From Bugula neritina (taxonomy: Eukaryota; Bryozoa; Gymnolaemata; Cheilostomatida; Bugulidae): a stretch of 62,000 bases of DNA. The notes beneath the pieces are model-generated. The model saw only the letters and a program-made list of their open reading frames with translations. It made no database searches and was not told where the DNA came from. Both the position numbers and the translations under genes were made by a program. Shown one piece after another: positions 21,501-34,400 of the stretch; the stretch's first letter is position 1; each line of letters begins with the position of its first letter. The DNA lies in the NCBI GenBank assembly GCA_964035545.1, contig OZ037771.1:10641480-10703479 (forward strand), read 5' to 3'.

Positions 21501-24500
21501 TTCACACAGCCATATCAGTGATGCATGGTCTGTTCGCAACCGGAACGTTCTCCCTTACAGATATGGCCGAAAGTGTTTGACCGCCTTGACTACTGCTAGG
21601 AGTTCCTTCCTAGTGGTGCAGTAGTTCTTCTCGGCGGCCGCGAGAGTCTTGCTGTAGTAAGCCACGACTACCTCACTTCCACCCTGGACTTGAGACAGAA
21701 CAGCTCCCACACTGTGGTCGCTGGCGTCGGTGTCAAGGATGTATTCCTTGGCTGGATCAGGATACGCCAGAATCGGCGCTTCCATTAGCCGTTGTTTGAG
21801 GTGATCGAGTGCCTGCTGCTCCTCCTGTGTCCACTGCCACCGGACCCCCTTTGCGGTTAGTCGATTCAAGGGCTGAGCCACCCCTGCAAACCCGGGTACA
21901 TACTGCCTGTAGTACCCTACCAGGCCCAGAAATGCGCGCAATTCAGAGAGGTCCCAGGGACGGCCCACTCCTTTACAGCCTGTACCTTCTCTGGATTGGT
22001 AGCGACCCCGTTGCGGCCAACCACATGGCCCAGGTACGTGACTTCTTGCTGTAGGAGTGCACACTTGGAGGGCTTCAACTTCAGTCCAGCAGGCCGGAGG
22101 CGGTCAAAGACCTCCCGCAGATGACTGACAAGCGTCGTAAAATCTGGGGAGATGACAATGACGTCATCCAGATAGATGAGGAGGGTCTTCCGGTGTAGAC
22201 CACTGAGGACCTGCTCCATGAGTCGTTGGAAGGTTGCCGGGGCGGACGTAAGTCCGAACGCCAGTACTTTCCATTTCCAGAGCCCATCGCGAGTAATGAA
22301 TGCTGCCTTGTCCTGAGCATCAGGACTGAGGCGTACTTGCCAGTACCCGCTAAGCAGATCCAGGGTACTGAAGTATTTGCTACCCGCGAGGGCATCCAGA
22401 GACTCATCTATCCGTGGGAAAGAGTAAGCGTCCTGGACGGTAACGCTGTTGAGTCTGCGGTAGTCCACACAGAACCTCCAGCTACCATCCTTCTTCTTGA
22501 CCAGGACTACTGGAGAGCTCCACGCACTGTGGGCAGGCTCAATCAGATCCCGGTCGAAAAGATCTTGCACCTGCCGGCTCACCTCCTTCTCCTTTTTCGG
22601 GCCTAGACGTCGGGTTAGCTGCCTGATGGGAGTGGTGCCAGCTGCCAGGGGTATCTCGTGGGAGATAACCTTAGTCAGCCCCATGTCTTCATCGCCACGA
22701 CTGAAGACATCGCTGTACTCCGCGAGTAGTTGAGCCAGTGCTTGGCGTTCAGTACTACTCGTACAGTTTCCACATGTTCCACTGTACAGGTCAGCCACGT
22801 GCTCCGGGACTGCTCCTCGGCGAGTGTGAGGGGGGTTTCCCTGGGTGTCGGTTACTGTTTCCAGTGCTGGACCCACATCCGCCTCTTGGATGGAGTGGTA
22901 CTTCCCCACCAGTGCACCAGCCGACAATCGGACCGATTCCGCAAAGGGGTTGATGCATTGTACGAGGAGCTCCCTCCGACAGTCCAGCCGATTTAGGCTG
23001 TTTGCCAGTCGAATTGCTCCGTGCGTTCCCTCCACCACCCCCAGTGCGGCGATCTTCTTGCAGTTAACCCTGCATCGGAGAGTAGCCTGGGATCTCCCTG
23101 GAATCGTGCAGTCCTGCACTACCTGGACTTCGCCCACCAAGGGCCTACCAAACTTGTCCACACAGGCAAGTTCCTTCCCAGCCATCACCACCGCCGACTT
23201 CTGGAAATCCATGTGACACTGGTGTTTCTCCAGAAAGGGCATTCCCAGAATGGCGTCTTCCTTCAGGTGGCTGACAATGAATGTCTCGTGAATTACTTGA
23301 TCACGGACTCGTCCAGGTAGTGTGATAATGCCGTAGAAGGGAATACACGATCCGTCCTCCAACGTACCGTGTGCTCCTTCGTATGGCTCGAGGCTCGCCC
23401 GCTCTCGGGCACCAAGGGTGTCAAAGAGACGCCGACTTAGCAAGTTTGTAGTGCACCCTGTGCCCAGTAGGTAGGTGGCAGCTTTACCCGAAATTTTTCC
23501 GGGCAGGAAGTAGCTGCTTCCGTATGGCTGGATGCTCCTGGGTCGGTCAGTCTCTGGGGGGGGGGGGACACCTCTTGAGTCCTTACAGTGGGCCTCCTCT
23601 TCGTCTTACAGACAACGGGGGTTTTCTGAGGCTGAGAGGGTAGCTTTGGATACTCTTGCGAGTAAGCTGAATCTTCCTCTACAGCCTCTTCGGGCAATCC
23701 CGCGAACCGGTTTTGGAGTGGCCAGGCCGGAGGATCGGGTAAACTTTGCGATTTTCGAGATCTCCGAGGTGCCTGCATCTTGAGGTTCCATCCGGATAGT
23801 AGGTGGCTGGGTTGAAGGGTCGGGCAGACCTTGTGGTCTCCGACGTCTCTGCTGCGCCTGCCACGCAGCATCGACGGGCCTGGAAGAGGCTCCTTAGGTC
23901 GTCTCTCCCCGAATGGGGTTGGCTTGGGGCCCACGGTTGGCGGAAATTACCATGAGCCTCGGGTGTTTAAAGACACCCTCCTCTCCTGGGGGCACTGTCT
24001 CCGGACATGTCCCCTGGCTCCGCATCCCCGACATGTGAGGTGTGAAGTACTGATTGGTTCGCCCCGAGGTTTGGGTGCCCGCCTATCAGTCTGCTCTTGT
24101 TACATTCGCTTCATGTCAGCCTGTAGGCCTTTTACCATGCCCATCAACATGATCATCTGGTCAGGTGACGGAGTAGCGGTAGCGGCTGCCACGGTCTGTG
24201 GGTTTGGCTGGTCCGGCTTCATGACCTCTGGTTGTTCTTCAACCTGACAGACAGTGAATTCCGCGCACTGAGGTTCATCCACTTGGTAGTAGGTCTTGCC
24301 TAAGGCCAGGGCTTCTTCTATGGTGGTGACCTTTGCTGCCAAGTAATAACGCTGTAAACCAGGGTTATTAATGGTGTGGAAGAAGGCCTCATACACAGCG
24401 CTTCTTTGTGCTTCGGGTGTGTCATTGCTATGGGCTACCTGTACTAGCGCCTCAATAGCATTGGCATGATCTTGGAGTGAGGTCCTCCTATCTCTGCGTA

Positions 24501-27500
24501 TGGTGCGCAGATGGTCCCTGGCGGCGCGGGCGGTTAGCCCAAAGTGCGACCGGGGGGCCTGGAAAATGTGCTTGGTATCAGGCCCAAGAGCATAACTCTT
24601 TGCTTGTCCTGTCAAGCAGGTACGGAGGTGAAGAAGGCGCACCGGTGCCGGCCATTGGGCGAGGGTGGCTACCTCTTCAAACTCCCTGATGAATTGCTCG
24701 ATGTCTTTGTCGCCTCCAAAAATCGGGGGCCTCAGGCGATACCTGTCTCCAGGTGCTGCCTGCCTGGCCTTGCCGACTTCCCGGAGGGCCGCGATGAGAG
24801 TCTCCATGGTGAGACTATCCTCCTCTCTTTCTTCTCTCACCATCTCTACCTCTCCTTCTTCTCCCATTTTTTCTTCTTCCTTTCTCTAGTATGGCTGCCT
24901 GTCGTACTTATCTATTTCATCCCACCGCTGCCACCAATGTTATGATTTTGCGGGTTTAATGAAATAGACTAAGTAGTCTGCATGCCAATACTTGTGATTG
25001 TTGAATAAAAGTCTTTGTAAAATGTTGATTCTAATAGTCTTCATTGATAGATATAGTAGTTTCCTCTTCGAGCTCCAGTGTTAGACTGATTTGATACTGG
25101 AGATGCTCGCCTTTATATACTGCAAAAAAGTTCCGGCCACGATGGGGGTCCGGAATTCGGCCGAATTCAGAGTTCTGGTTGCCGACTTCGGAAGAATCTG
25201 TCCGAAATCGGACACATTCTTCCGAAGTCGGACATACCTCTTCCGAAATCGCGCCCTGGGTTCCGACTTCGGCTGAACCTCAGCTCACATAGATTATTGC
25301 AGATTACTATAAAAAGAAGTGGCGGGAAACATAACTCCAAAAACTATTACAGTAACTTAAAAACAAACAATAAAAATAGGAAGGCAATTCACAATTATTA
25401 CGCTATTCACTACGCTAAGAGCTTAGCTATAATTACAACATTTAACAGTATTTACAAAGTTACGCCAAGTCCATTATAATAGTGACGCGATATAATTACT
25501 AGAGCGTTAAAATCCATTACAATATATATATCTTTACGAGCTAGTAATTTAATTATGAATAAATATACGAGAAACATTGTGGTTTTATTACTTTATATTA
25601 GGCAAAGTAATTAACTAATTTTTTGGGCACCACTGTGCCCATCTTCAGAGTAACAATGAATGATGAAAATTTAAAAGTTATGGCGTTACGTTAAACACTA
25701 TGCATGACACAAAGTATAGAAAGTGGCAGTTATTTCAAATTATTCAAACTGAGGGTGATAATCTTGTTTTTTTATATTACATGCTTAAAAATTATACTGA
25801 TCTTTTTGCATAAAAATGAATTAGAGTTGACAAAATATAATTATCTGAATATAAAAACAACATGGATTAGCTATGAAAAGTATGTAAAAGTTTTATTTGT
25901 TTAATGTAGAGAGCTTCGGCTTATTTTCGATGGTGGATTCTTTTTAATGACTGATTCAGAACTGTTACGTTGTCTATTGATATGCTTCCGTAGTTGGTAG
26001 TGGAAATATGTTTATATAATTATTTTCGAATTACTGTAATGGCAATGCTCATTTATCCTGTGTGACAGGCGATCCCCGGTTTCGCCTATATAGGTTTGTT
26101 GATGCAAAGCTTCAGGGCAGGTTATTTTGTAAACTATGTTGTGTAGGTGCTCTTTATTAGTTTTGTCTTTGAGGTTGAAATGTGAACTTAAGGGAGTTCC
26201 TTTGAATATGATTCGGGCGTTAAGTTCAATTAGAAGTGAGTCTGCAATTAATTTGTTGAGGGAATGAAATGGCTTTTCTCCTGCTACTCCTTTATAAGGT
26301 AGTTAAAGTAAAATGTATTTCCTGTTCTCCTTTTCACCGAGTAGTCCGTTACTAATCACGGGCTTTCCATGGATCGATCTCAGATCGATCTCGCTAAGAT
26401 CAATCTGAGACATGTGCTCAGATCGATCGTTTTTCCACGAGAGCGTCAGATCGATCTTGCGGAGTTGCCTCCTCTTAAGTGAAGAGTACTTCAATAGTAT
26501 AATTTTTTTACCCACCTGAGTGATAAAAGCTACTGCTGTTAAAAAACAAAATTTCCATAGTCTAAAATTTAACGCCAGCTATAAACTCTGCCCAGTAAAG
26601 CTTTTAATATGAAGTAATTTGGCCAATTTAAGATAATTAATTTTAATGTTTTAGCTTGACAGCTTATATAAAATCAATATCTGTTGTGCAGATTATTCAT
26701 AAACTTATGGGACTATTAGGCTTAAAATTACGCAGCAAACAACTAATGAAAGTAAGTTTTACTAGTAATTTAAATTCAATTTAAATGCTCCAATTTTTTC
26801 TATTTTCTATCGTCTATAATTTTACATAATTGAGTTTTCTTAATCATTTTGATGGAAGTCGAAGTTTTGCCACCTGAAAAGGTAGCTATCATAATTATTA
26901 AGTACTTTGCTTAGTAATTAACAATAATTTATCATTTTTATTAGCAGACAACATTTTAGCAAGCAGTCATTTTTCTACTTCTCAGATCGATCTTTCGTCT
27001 TTCCATGGTCTTATTGCCTTGAAATCAATTTGAGTTCAAGCTCTACAGACCGACCAGCTCAGGACAAATGAGATCGAACTTTGACGTCTTTTCATGGATT
27101 GATCTCCGCAAGATCGATCTGAGATCGATCCATGGAAAGCCGCTGAATGTTGTTATTAGTTTTCTCTATTTTGTTCAAAAACATTTCCAATATATTTTAG
27201 CTTTTAGGTCTCAAGTGCTGGAGTAAAACAGATTTTATTAGCCCTTAATACTGGCAATTTCAGTGCGCTTAACTTCCAAGTTTTAAGTGAGAAAAGGTTC
27301 CAATAAAAATATGTATTATTGTGTGTTGGCTTACGGAATACTGTAGCTTCCACTGAGCTGTTATGTCGCAAAATTTGTAACATCCAAAAGAGAAAGTGAT
27401 TTATTGGTTTCTACTTCGTGGGTAAGTTTTATGTTAGGATGGAAAATATTAAGTGTGTTGAGTGTTGTGTTAATATAATCAGGGTCTATTGTTGCAAATG

Positions 27501-28383
27501 TATCATCCATGTATCTTACCCAAGGTGAGATTGAATTCAATTTTGGTATTAGTTTTTATTCCAGCTTTGTCATAAATATATTGACAATTTTTGGTCCCAG
27601 AGAAAATCTCATAGCAACCCCATCCGTCTGTGTATAAATGATGTCGTTGAAAGAATACCTACACAACATAATTTACAAAAGAACCTACCCTGAAGCGTCG
27701 TGTCAACAAACCTATATAGGTGAAACCGAGCATCGCCTATCACACAAAATAAATGAACATTGCCATGGCCTAAATTCGAAAATATATCTCTACGAAAGCA
27801 TATCAATAGACAACGTAACAGTTCTGAATCAGTCATTTAAAGGAATCCACCATCGAAAGTTAGCCGAAGCTCTCTATATTAAACAAACAAAACGTCAACT
27901 TAATAAACAAAATTACTTCATACCACTAAAACTATACTAACAAGTTCTATAACAATTAAGTTTTACACTACTCAACCTTTACATACTTTTCATAGCTAAT
28001 CCATGTTGTTTTTACGTTCAGATATTTATATTTTGTCAACTAACCCATTTTTATGCAAAAAAATTAGTATAATTTTTGACTCATGTAATATAAATAACAA
28101 GATTATTTTTCTCAGTTTAAATAATTTAAAATATAACTGCCCCTCTCTATACTTTGTGTCATGCATAGTTTTTAATGTAACGTCACAACTTTTGAATTTT
28201 TATCAATCATTGTTACTCTGAAGATGGGAACAGTGGTGCCTGAAATATAATATTAGCTAATTACTTTGCCTAATAAAGTAATAAAACTACAATGTCTCTG
28301 GTATACTTATTCATACACATACACATGCACACGCACACGCACCCATGCATTACACGGTATAAGTTTGACACTTTAGCTTTTAG

Positions 28384-28472
<89 letters not shown>

Positions 28473-31400
28473 TAGTGTTGTATTATTTTATATTGAATTG
28501 AATTGTTGTATTACAAAAGATAAACTATGCATTCCAGCTTTTAGATACATTGTATTACACATAATGTAAACTACATGTATGTTGAAAGACAAACTCATAC
28601 TTTTATATGTAGCATGTGCCACTCTTTGATACAGCTTACGCTCTTCTATCCTTTTCAAGAGTTGTCTTGCCTCTTCTAATCTCGGATCATTGCTTTCTTT
28701 TATCTAAAAGTGTCTTTAAGGTATGTGCAGCTGAAACTAACCAGTAGTACTGTAACAAGGTTTCTGCTCCTGCATATCATAACATGGTATAATACTGCAT
28801 ACTGTGTATACTAATACTGTACTGTATATAACACTAGTATTGTACTGTGTATAATACTGATACTGTACTGTATATAATACTAATACTGTACTGTGTATAA
28901 TACTAATACTGTACTATGTATATAATACTGTACTGTGTATAATACTAATACTGTACTGTATATACTGTACTATGTATATAATACTGTACTGTGTATAATA
29001 CCAATACTGTACTGAGTACACTAATACTGTACTGTGTCTAATACTGTACTGTATATAATGCTAATACTGTACTGTGTCTAATACTGTACTGTATATAATG
29101 CTAATACTCTACTGTGTATAATACTAATACTGTACTGTGTATAATACTAATACTGTACTGTGTATAACACTGATACTGTACTGTGTCTAATAATAATACT
29201 GTACTGTGTATAATACTAATACTGTACTGTATATAATACTAATACTGTACTGTATATAATACTAATACTGTACTGTATATAATACTAATACTGTACTGTA
29301 TATAATACTAATACTGTACTGTGTATAATACTAATACTGTACTGTGTATAATACTAATACTGTACTGTATATAATACTAATACTGTACTGTATATAATAC
29401 TAATACTGTACTGTGTATACTAATACTGTACTGTATATAATACTAATACTGTACTGTGTATAATACTAATACTGTACTGTGTATAATACTAATACTGTAC
29501 TGTATATAATACTAATACTGTACTGTATATAATACTAATACTGTACTGTATATAATACTAATACTGTACTGTGTATACTAATGCTGTACTGTATATAATA
29601 CTGTACTGTATATCCTATGTTATTTGTGACAATATAATAATATTTTCAAACAACTGTGAAGATTTAAATGAGTATTGTGCCTTATTTTAGCAAACTGGTT
29701 GCTTTAGTGTAAGCAAAACTTTAAAGTTCTATTGAGTGAAAATGAAACTAATAATAATTACCATGTAGAATATACCATCATGGAGATTAGTGTAGGCCTC
29801 CATGTCATCCAAACACTCTACTATACTCTTGCCACAAATCTCCAATGAGTCTGATGCCATCACTATGGCATCCTCAACCATCAAAGCAACTCCTAAGGTC
29901 ACGGAATGCTGATAGGCTAAAATAGTATACTGTGTTAGATATTCAGTTTCCTTTAACAATTAAGTTTTCATTCAGTGATGCATTAGCTGTTAAAAATAAA
30001 CTTGTTGTGAAAGCTAAGAACTTTCTGTGTGAGGAAAGGGTGTGTGGAGAAAGGCTCTATGAATAAGGTTTGGGATTCCTTACTCATAGAAGTGACTGTA
30101 AACCTTATTTCATAACTGCAGGCAAGCATTAGCTAGCTTCTTGTCTTATATGTAATGACTATCTCCATCTTCTTGTCTTATATGTAATAAATATAAGTGG
30201 CAGAACTGTTTGTTACCCTTAAACCAGGGTGCCTAGGATTACCAAATGTACCAATTAAATCATGTATTAGTTTTAGTGAGCCAATATCATTCTAGATTAG
30301 ATATCCAGCAAAAAGAGTTATGTGCCTCAACCTAAAATTTATTAAAGAAATTCAAAGAACTTTGGCTATCACAATTTCACCACTGCTGCTCCTAAATGCT
30401 ATTTACTAGAGAATTATTGATAGCTGGGGTGGTACATGTTTTGTTCAACCTTCAGTGCACAGCTAGTGTTACAGTTGTTACTGTATTCTCTAGTGCAATA
30501 CTTGCATACACTTTTATATGTGTAGGTGATCTCAGTGGAAACAGATTGAGTTCCATGTTAATGGCTACTGTTTAGTTTATGGTTCCTTTTAGCATTCATA
30601 AAGTAAGTTATTTATTTTTGTCATTCATTCAATGGTATGAATATATAAGTAGCCATGTTGCTAAAACTACGATATTATCAATTTATGCAACTTTTTACTT
30701 GAATGCTTAATTTAGCTCAGCTATTTTTAAGTTAAATTTCCACTACTGTTCAGATATAGAAAGAAGATAATCCTACATTTGATGTTTAACCTTTTTGTAA
30801 AGTTGAAAAAAGTTACACCAGGCACCTACCTACAAGAAAGCAAGTTGCTTTGTAGGTATAATAAATCTATTAAATGCTAATACCACCTAATGTTATAATT
30901 TATACCCAGTACGCATATTGATAGCTTCATTAATTACAAATATATTAGGTGATGAGCGACTGACAACAGTAAACTCTTGCATATTCTCCAAACAGATTTA
31001 AGATTTAAACCAAACTATTGTAGTCAGTCTGGAAAATATCTAAAATCTTACACAACTAGTCATTTAAGCTACTTGCAAAACCCTACAGTGCTTATTATCC
31101 ACTATAAAAATAAATAGGAAAAACCTAATTTTTGGAAAGTCAAATTAAAACTGATATTTATATTTTAGATATGCTAAAAAAAGGAAGCATGAACACGGTT
31201 TTAAGTATTAATAGAACTGGTAAAAGTGCAGATGCTCAACGAGCATATTCAACAAGAATGCATTGAATTTTGTTTATTACCTGCAACTATTCTAGTTTAA
31301 ATTTTGATATGGTTTGAGTATATTCTTACATATGTTATGTAAGTAAGTAGGCTAGTAATACTATTTTACTGCATATGCAGCATGTAATGTTTATATCTAT

Positions 31401-34400
31401 AATTTAATCACTGTATTGCTGCTGTAGTATATATTAAATATTAATAGAATAATGATATTAATTAGCAAGAGGTCTGTGATGTAGCAGACAGTGCACCTAA
31501 GCAACAGTAAGTCATAAATGTGAAGCATAACCTTTGAAGGTGTTTATTCCTGATAGAATTACAAATCTTGAATCAGCTGTACCTGTGTCATATAGTATGT
31601 TTTAGTAGTATTTGAAATAGCATTTTACTTGGTGGGGCAGTTATATTATTTACCAAAATTTAGCCTACTGAGATAGTTAAACTTGTCTTTGGACTAGTGA
31701 AATGATCAAACTTACTTTGACTTTAGTTTGGTGAGATAGTTGAACCTTCAATATACTTGGCTTGAAAACTATAGGATACTCAAGTTATTATCTAACTATG
31801 TGCTAGTCAAAACGATTGATAACAAAAACCATGATATTTTTTCTACTTTGCCATTACAGAAATTACTATTTCACCAAGCTACTGGACATTGTTTTTTGCC
31901 ATAGAAGGCATTATGACTGGCTTAACAATTGTAGCTTTGATGCCTGAAATCGGAAACCATTGACATGGCTGGAATAGCATTATACTATGATTATTTTCAA
32001 GTCAAGATGTATGCTTCATGCATCTGAAATTGGGGACATGCTTCAAAACAAAACCACCTGAATTAAACTTCATTGCTTCCAGTACACAAAGTCAATTGAA
32101 AAGCTCATAAATACAAAATGAAAACTGATGCAAAATCTTGTGATGTACTCATCTCTTAGTATTGATTAATAATTGAATAAGAAATTTAGTGAGTATACTG
32201 TATGTTGAAATGTTAACTCATTCTGAGGATGCAGAGATGTTTAACTATGAGGTGAGATTTATAAGTTAGTATAGCTGTGACCATTGTTTAAAGACCCGCT
32301 GGTCAGATAGAAGTTCTGATGTTTATATAAAGCAAATAAGTGTTATGTACCATGTTTATGCAGACTGTATCTTGTATAGTAGAGCTGATATATAGTGTCC
32401 ACCATCTTGTCCCTCACACAGATATGTGGCCTGCCTTTATCATCTTTGATAACTCTTGCGTAGTGCAGGATTCGTTTGTAGTCAAAACTATGCTTTAAAC
32501 CTGACAAATAAAATGTATGTTGCTTTTCTCCAATTTGCTACTTTCAATTTACCATGTAAACATCTAATGTAAAACACTTTATGAATTATAAAGACCTTAA
32601 AGTTATTTTTGTAGGCTAAAACTATGTGAAATCTAACAAATAAAGACCATAATCAGCCAAGTAAAGTCATTGAAGTAAGGTATTGCTTAACATGCAACTG
32701 TGAAAAATAAACTTGCAGGCAAAACTTGGAAATAAGTGAACAAGTTTTAAATTTTCTTAAAAGAAAACAAACAATTATATCTAAAACATAATAACAATTT
32801 TAAAAAAGCTTAATTAGAAGCTACAACGCTGCATTATGCAAATAAGTATTTTATAAAAAAGTGGTTCAACGACACCAAACTTACACATTATACAGTCACT
32901 CCATGTTGCAAGATGTTTTGGTGTTGATAGAATAAAAGTCCCAAATTATGTCAAAGCTTTTATGACGGAAAATACACCTAAATTTCTTGTTTAAAATTAG
33001 CATTATGCGAACCATTTAACCATCAACCTAGCACACGTAGCACACTTACCATCCCAGCACATGTAGTACTATACTTTCCACCCTAGCACATGTACTATAC
33101 TTACCATCCTATCACATGTAGTACTATACTTAACATCCTATCACATGTACTACACTTACCATCCTAGCACAAGTAGTATACTTACCATCCTATCACATGT
33201 GGTATAATCACCACCCTATCACATGTGGTACTATACTTAACATCCTATCACATGTAGTGTACTTACCATCCTAGCACATGTAGTATACTTACCATCCTAT
33301 CACATGTAGTGTACTTACCATCCTATCACATGTAGTATACTTACTATCCTAGCACATGTACTATACTTACCATCCTATCACATGTAGTACTATACTTACC
33401 ATCCTAGCACATGTAGTATACTTAAGTAGTATATGAAGCCTGTTTTCAACAAGTTACTTTTGCTAACATCTTTGCTCTTTAATTCTATAATAACTTTTCA
33501 GCAAGTTAACTTTTGTTTTATTGGTTGTTTGACAATCCTGTTTTTAACAAGTTACGTTTATTGCCACCTTGTTGTTCCTATTAGCATTTGAACTAGTTAA
33601 TTTTATGGCATTGGTCATCAGGGTAAGCTCTGCAAGTGTAATAACCACTCATAAAACTATCTTGTGTAGGGGTATAGCTTACAAAGCTGAATTATGCAAT
33701 TCACTATTCCTATTATGTTGTGTTAAGTTAAGCTTTATTAAATGCTAACTGCTCAACTTCACTTAATTTATTAAACCAAGGAGGCACCTAACTCTTTGAT
33801 TAAATCGAAGTAGTGGTATAAATAGAGTTATAGAAAGCTAACTGTGATTATATCTGTGTATTGGTATGCCACCAAACTTTGAAGCTTTCTTGCTTTATCA
33901 ATACTTTCATCAAAAGCTATTCTTAGCTGGCAGTGCTGTTACTATAATTCACTGCACAGCACAGGTCAGTGTGCTCTATTCAAGCAGCAGCAGAGGAATA
34001 TTTATTAACTTCTCTCTTCCAACAGACGGCTCACTATATTCACTACAACATTATATGTACACACAGTTCTATACTCTAACATTTACACTCTGAATAGACC
34101 ACTGGTTTTGACATTGGGATAACAAAAAATCTTATCTGTGCATCAATCTTGTAAGTTTCATTCGGATTACAATAGCTAATGTCTCTCTAACCTTTTGATT
34201 TATATTATTACTTACAACAGTTTATATAATTTCTATTTTTTCCATTATTTTTCCAGGGTACGATTTGATAGTCAATAAACTTAAGAACCTGTTGCCAAGT
34301 TGGCTAATAGATAAAGTATATCACAATCTAAGTCACCCAAACACTGTCACAAACCGATACAGTACCAAGATTGATGAGGCTGACATGGACCGACAAGCCA

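Larger units (their letters stand above)
18577..25521 (-). mobile_element. LTR element 1, Ty3/gypsy type, decayed
   Basis: Minus-strand element with LTRs 24938-25521 (5') and 18577-19162 (3'), starting TGTAATGG and ending ATAACA. The primer site (24920-24936) matches the tRNA-Leu 3' end and a purine tract lies at 19163-19172. Gene order is gag, protease, reverse transcriptase, RNase H, integrase, as in Ty3/gypsy. It was inserted into an (AT)n run; ATAT flanks both sides. The LTRs differ by about 11 substitutions and four short indels by eye. The coding region has many stops and shifts. Unlike elements 2 and 3 it has no ORF3. Confidence 0.93.
25555..28312 (-). mobile_element. Penelope-like element, palindromic and broken
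   Basis: The ends are inverted copies: AACATTGTGGTTTTATTACT near 25575 and its reverse complement near 28290. Between them are an RT core and a GIY-YIG domain on the minus strand, plus a second, inverted GIY-YIG copy on the plus strand at the right end. This combination of RT and GIY-YIG endonuclease is diagnostic of Penelope-like elements, which often show partial inverted or tandem copies. A TIR element is inserted at 26361-27141. Confidence 0.82.

Noticed and set aside
19362-21580. Plus-strand open frames across element 1
   Set aside because: They are shadows of the minus-strand pol, GC-rich antisense frames without domains.
33866-34093. Short open frame next to the left Polinton TIR
   Set aside because: No similarity to Polinton genes, low complexity Ser/Tyr stretches, and no partner in the right half.
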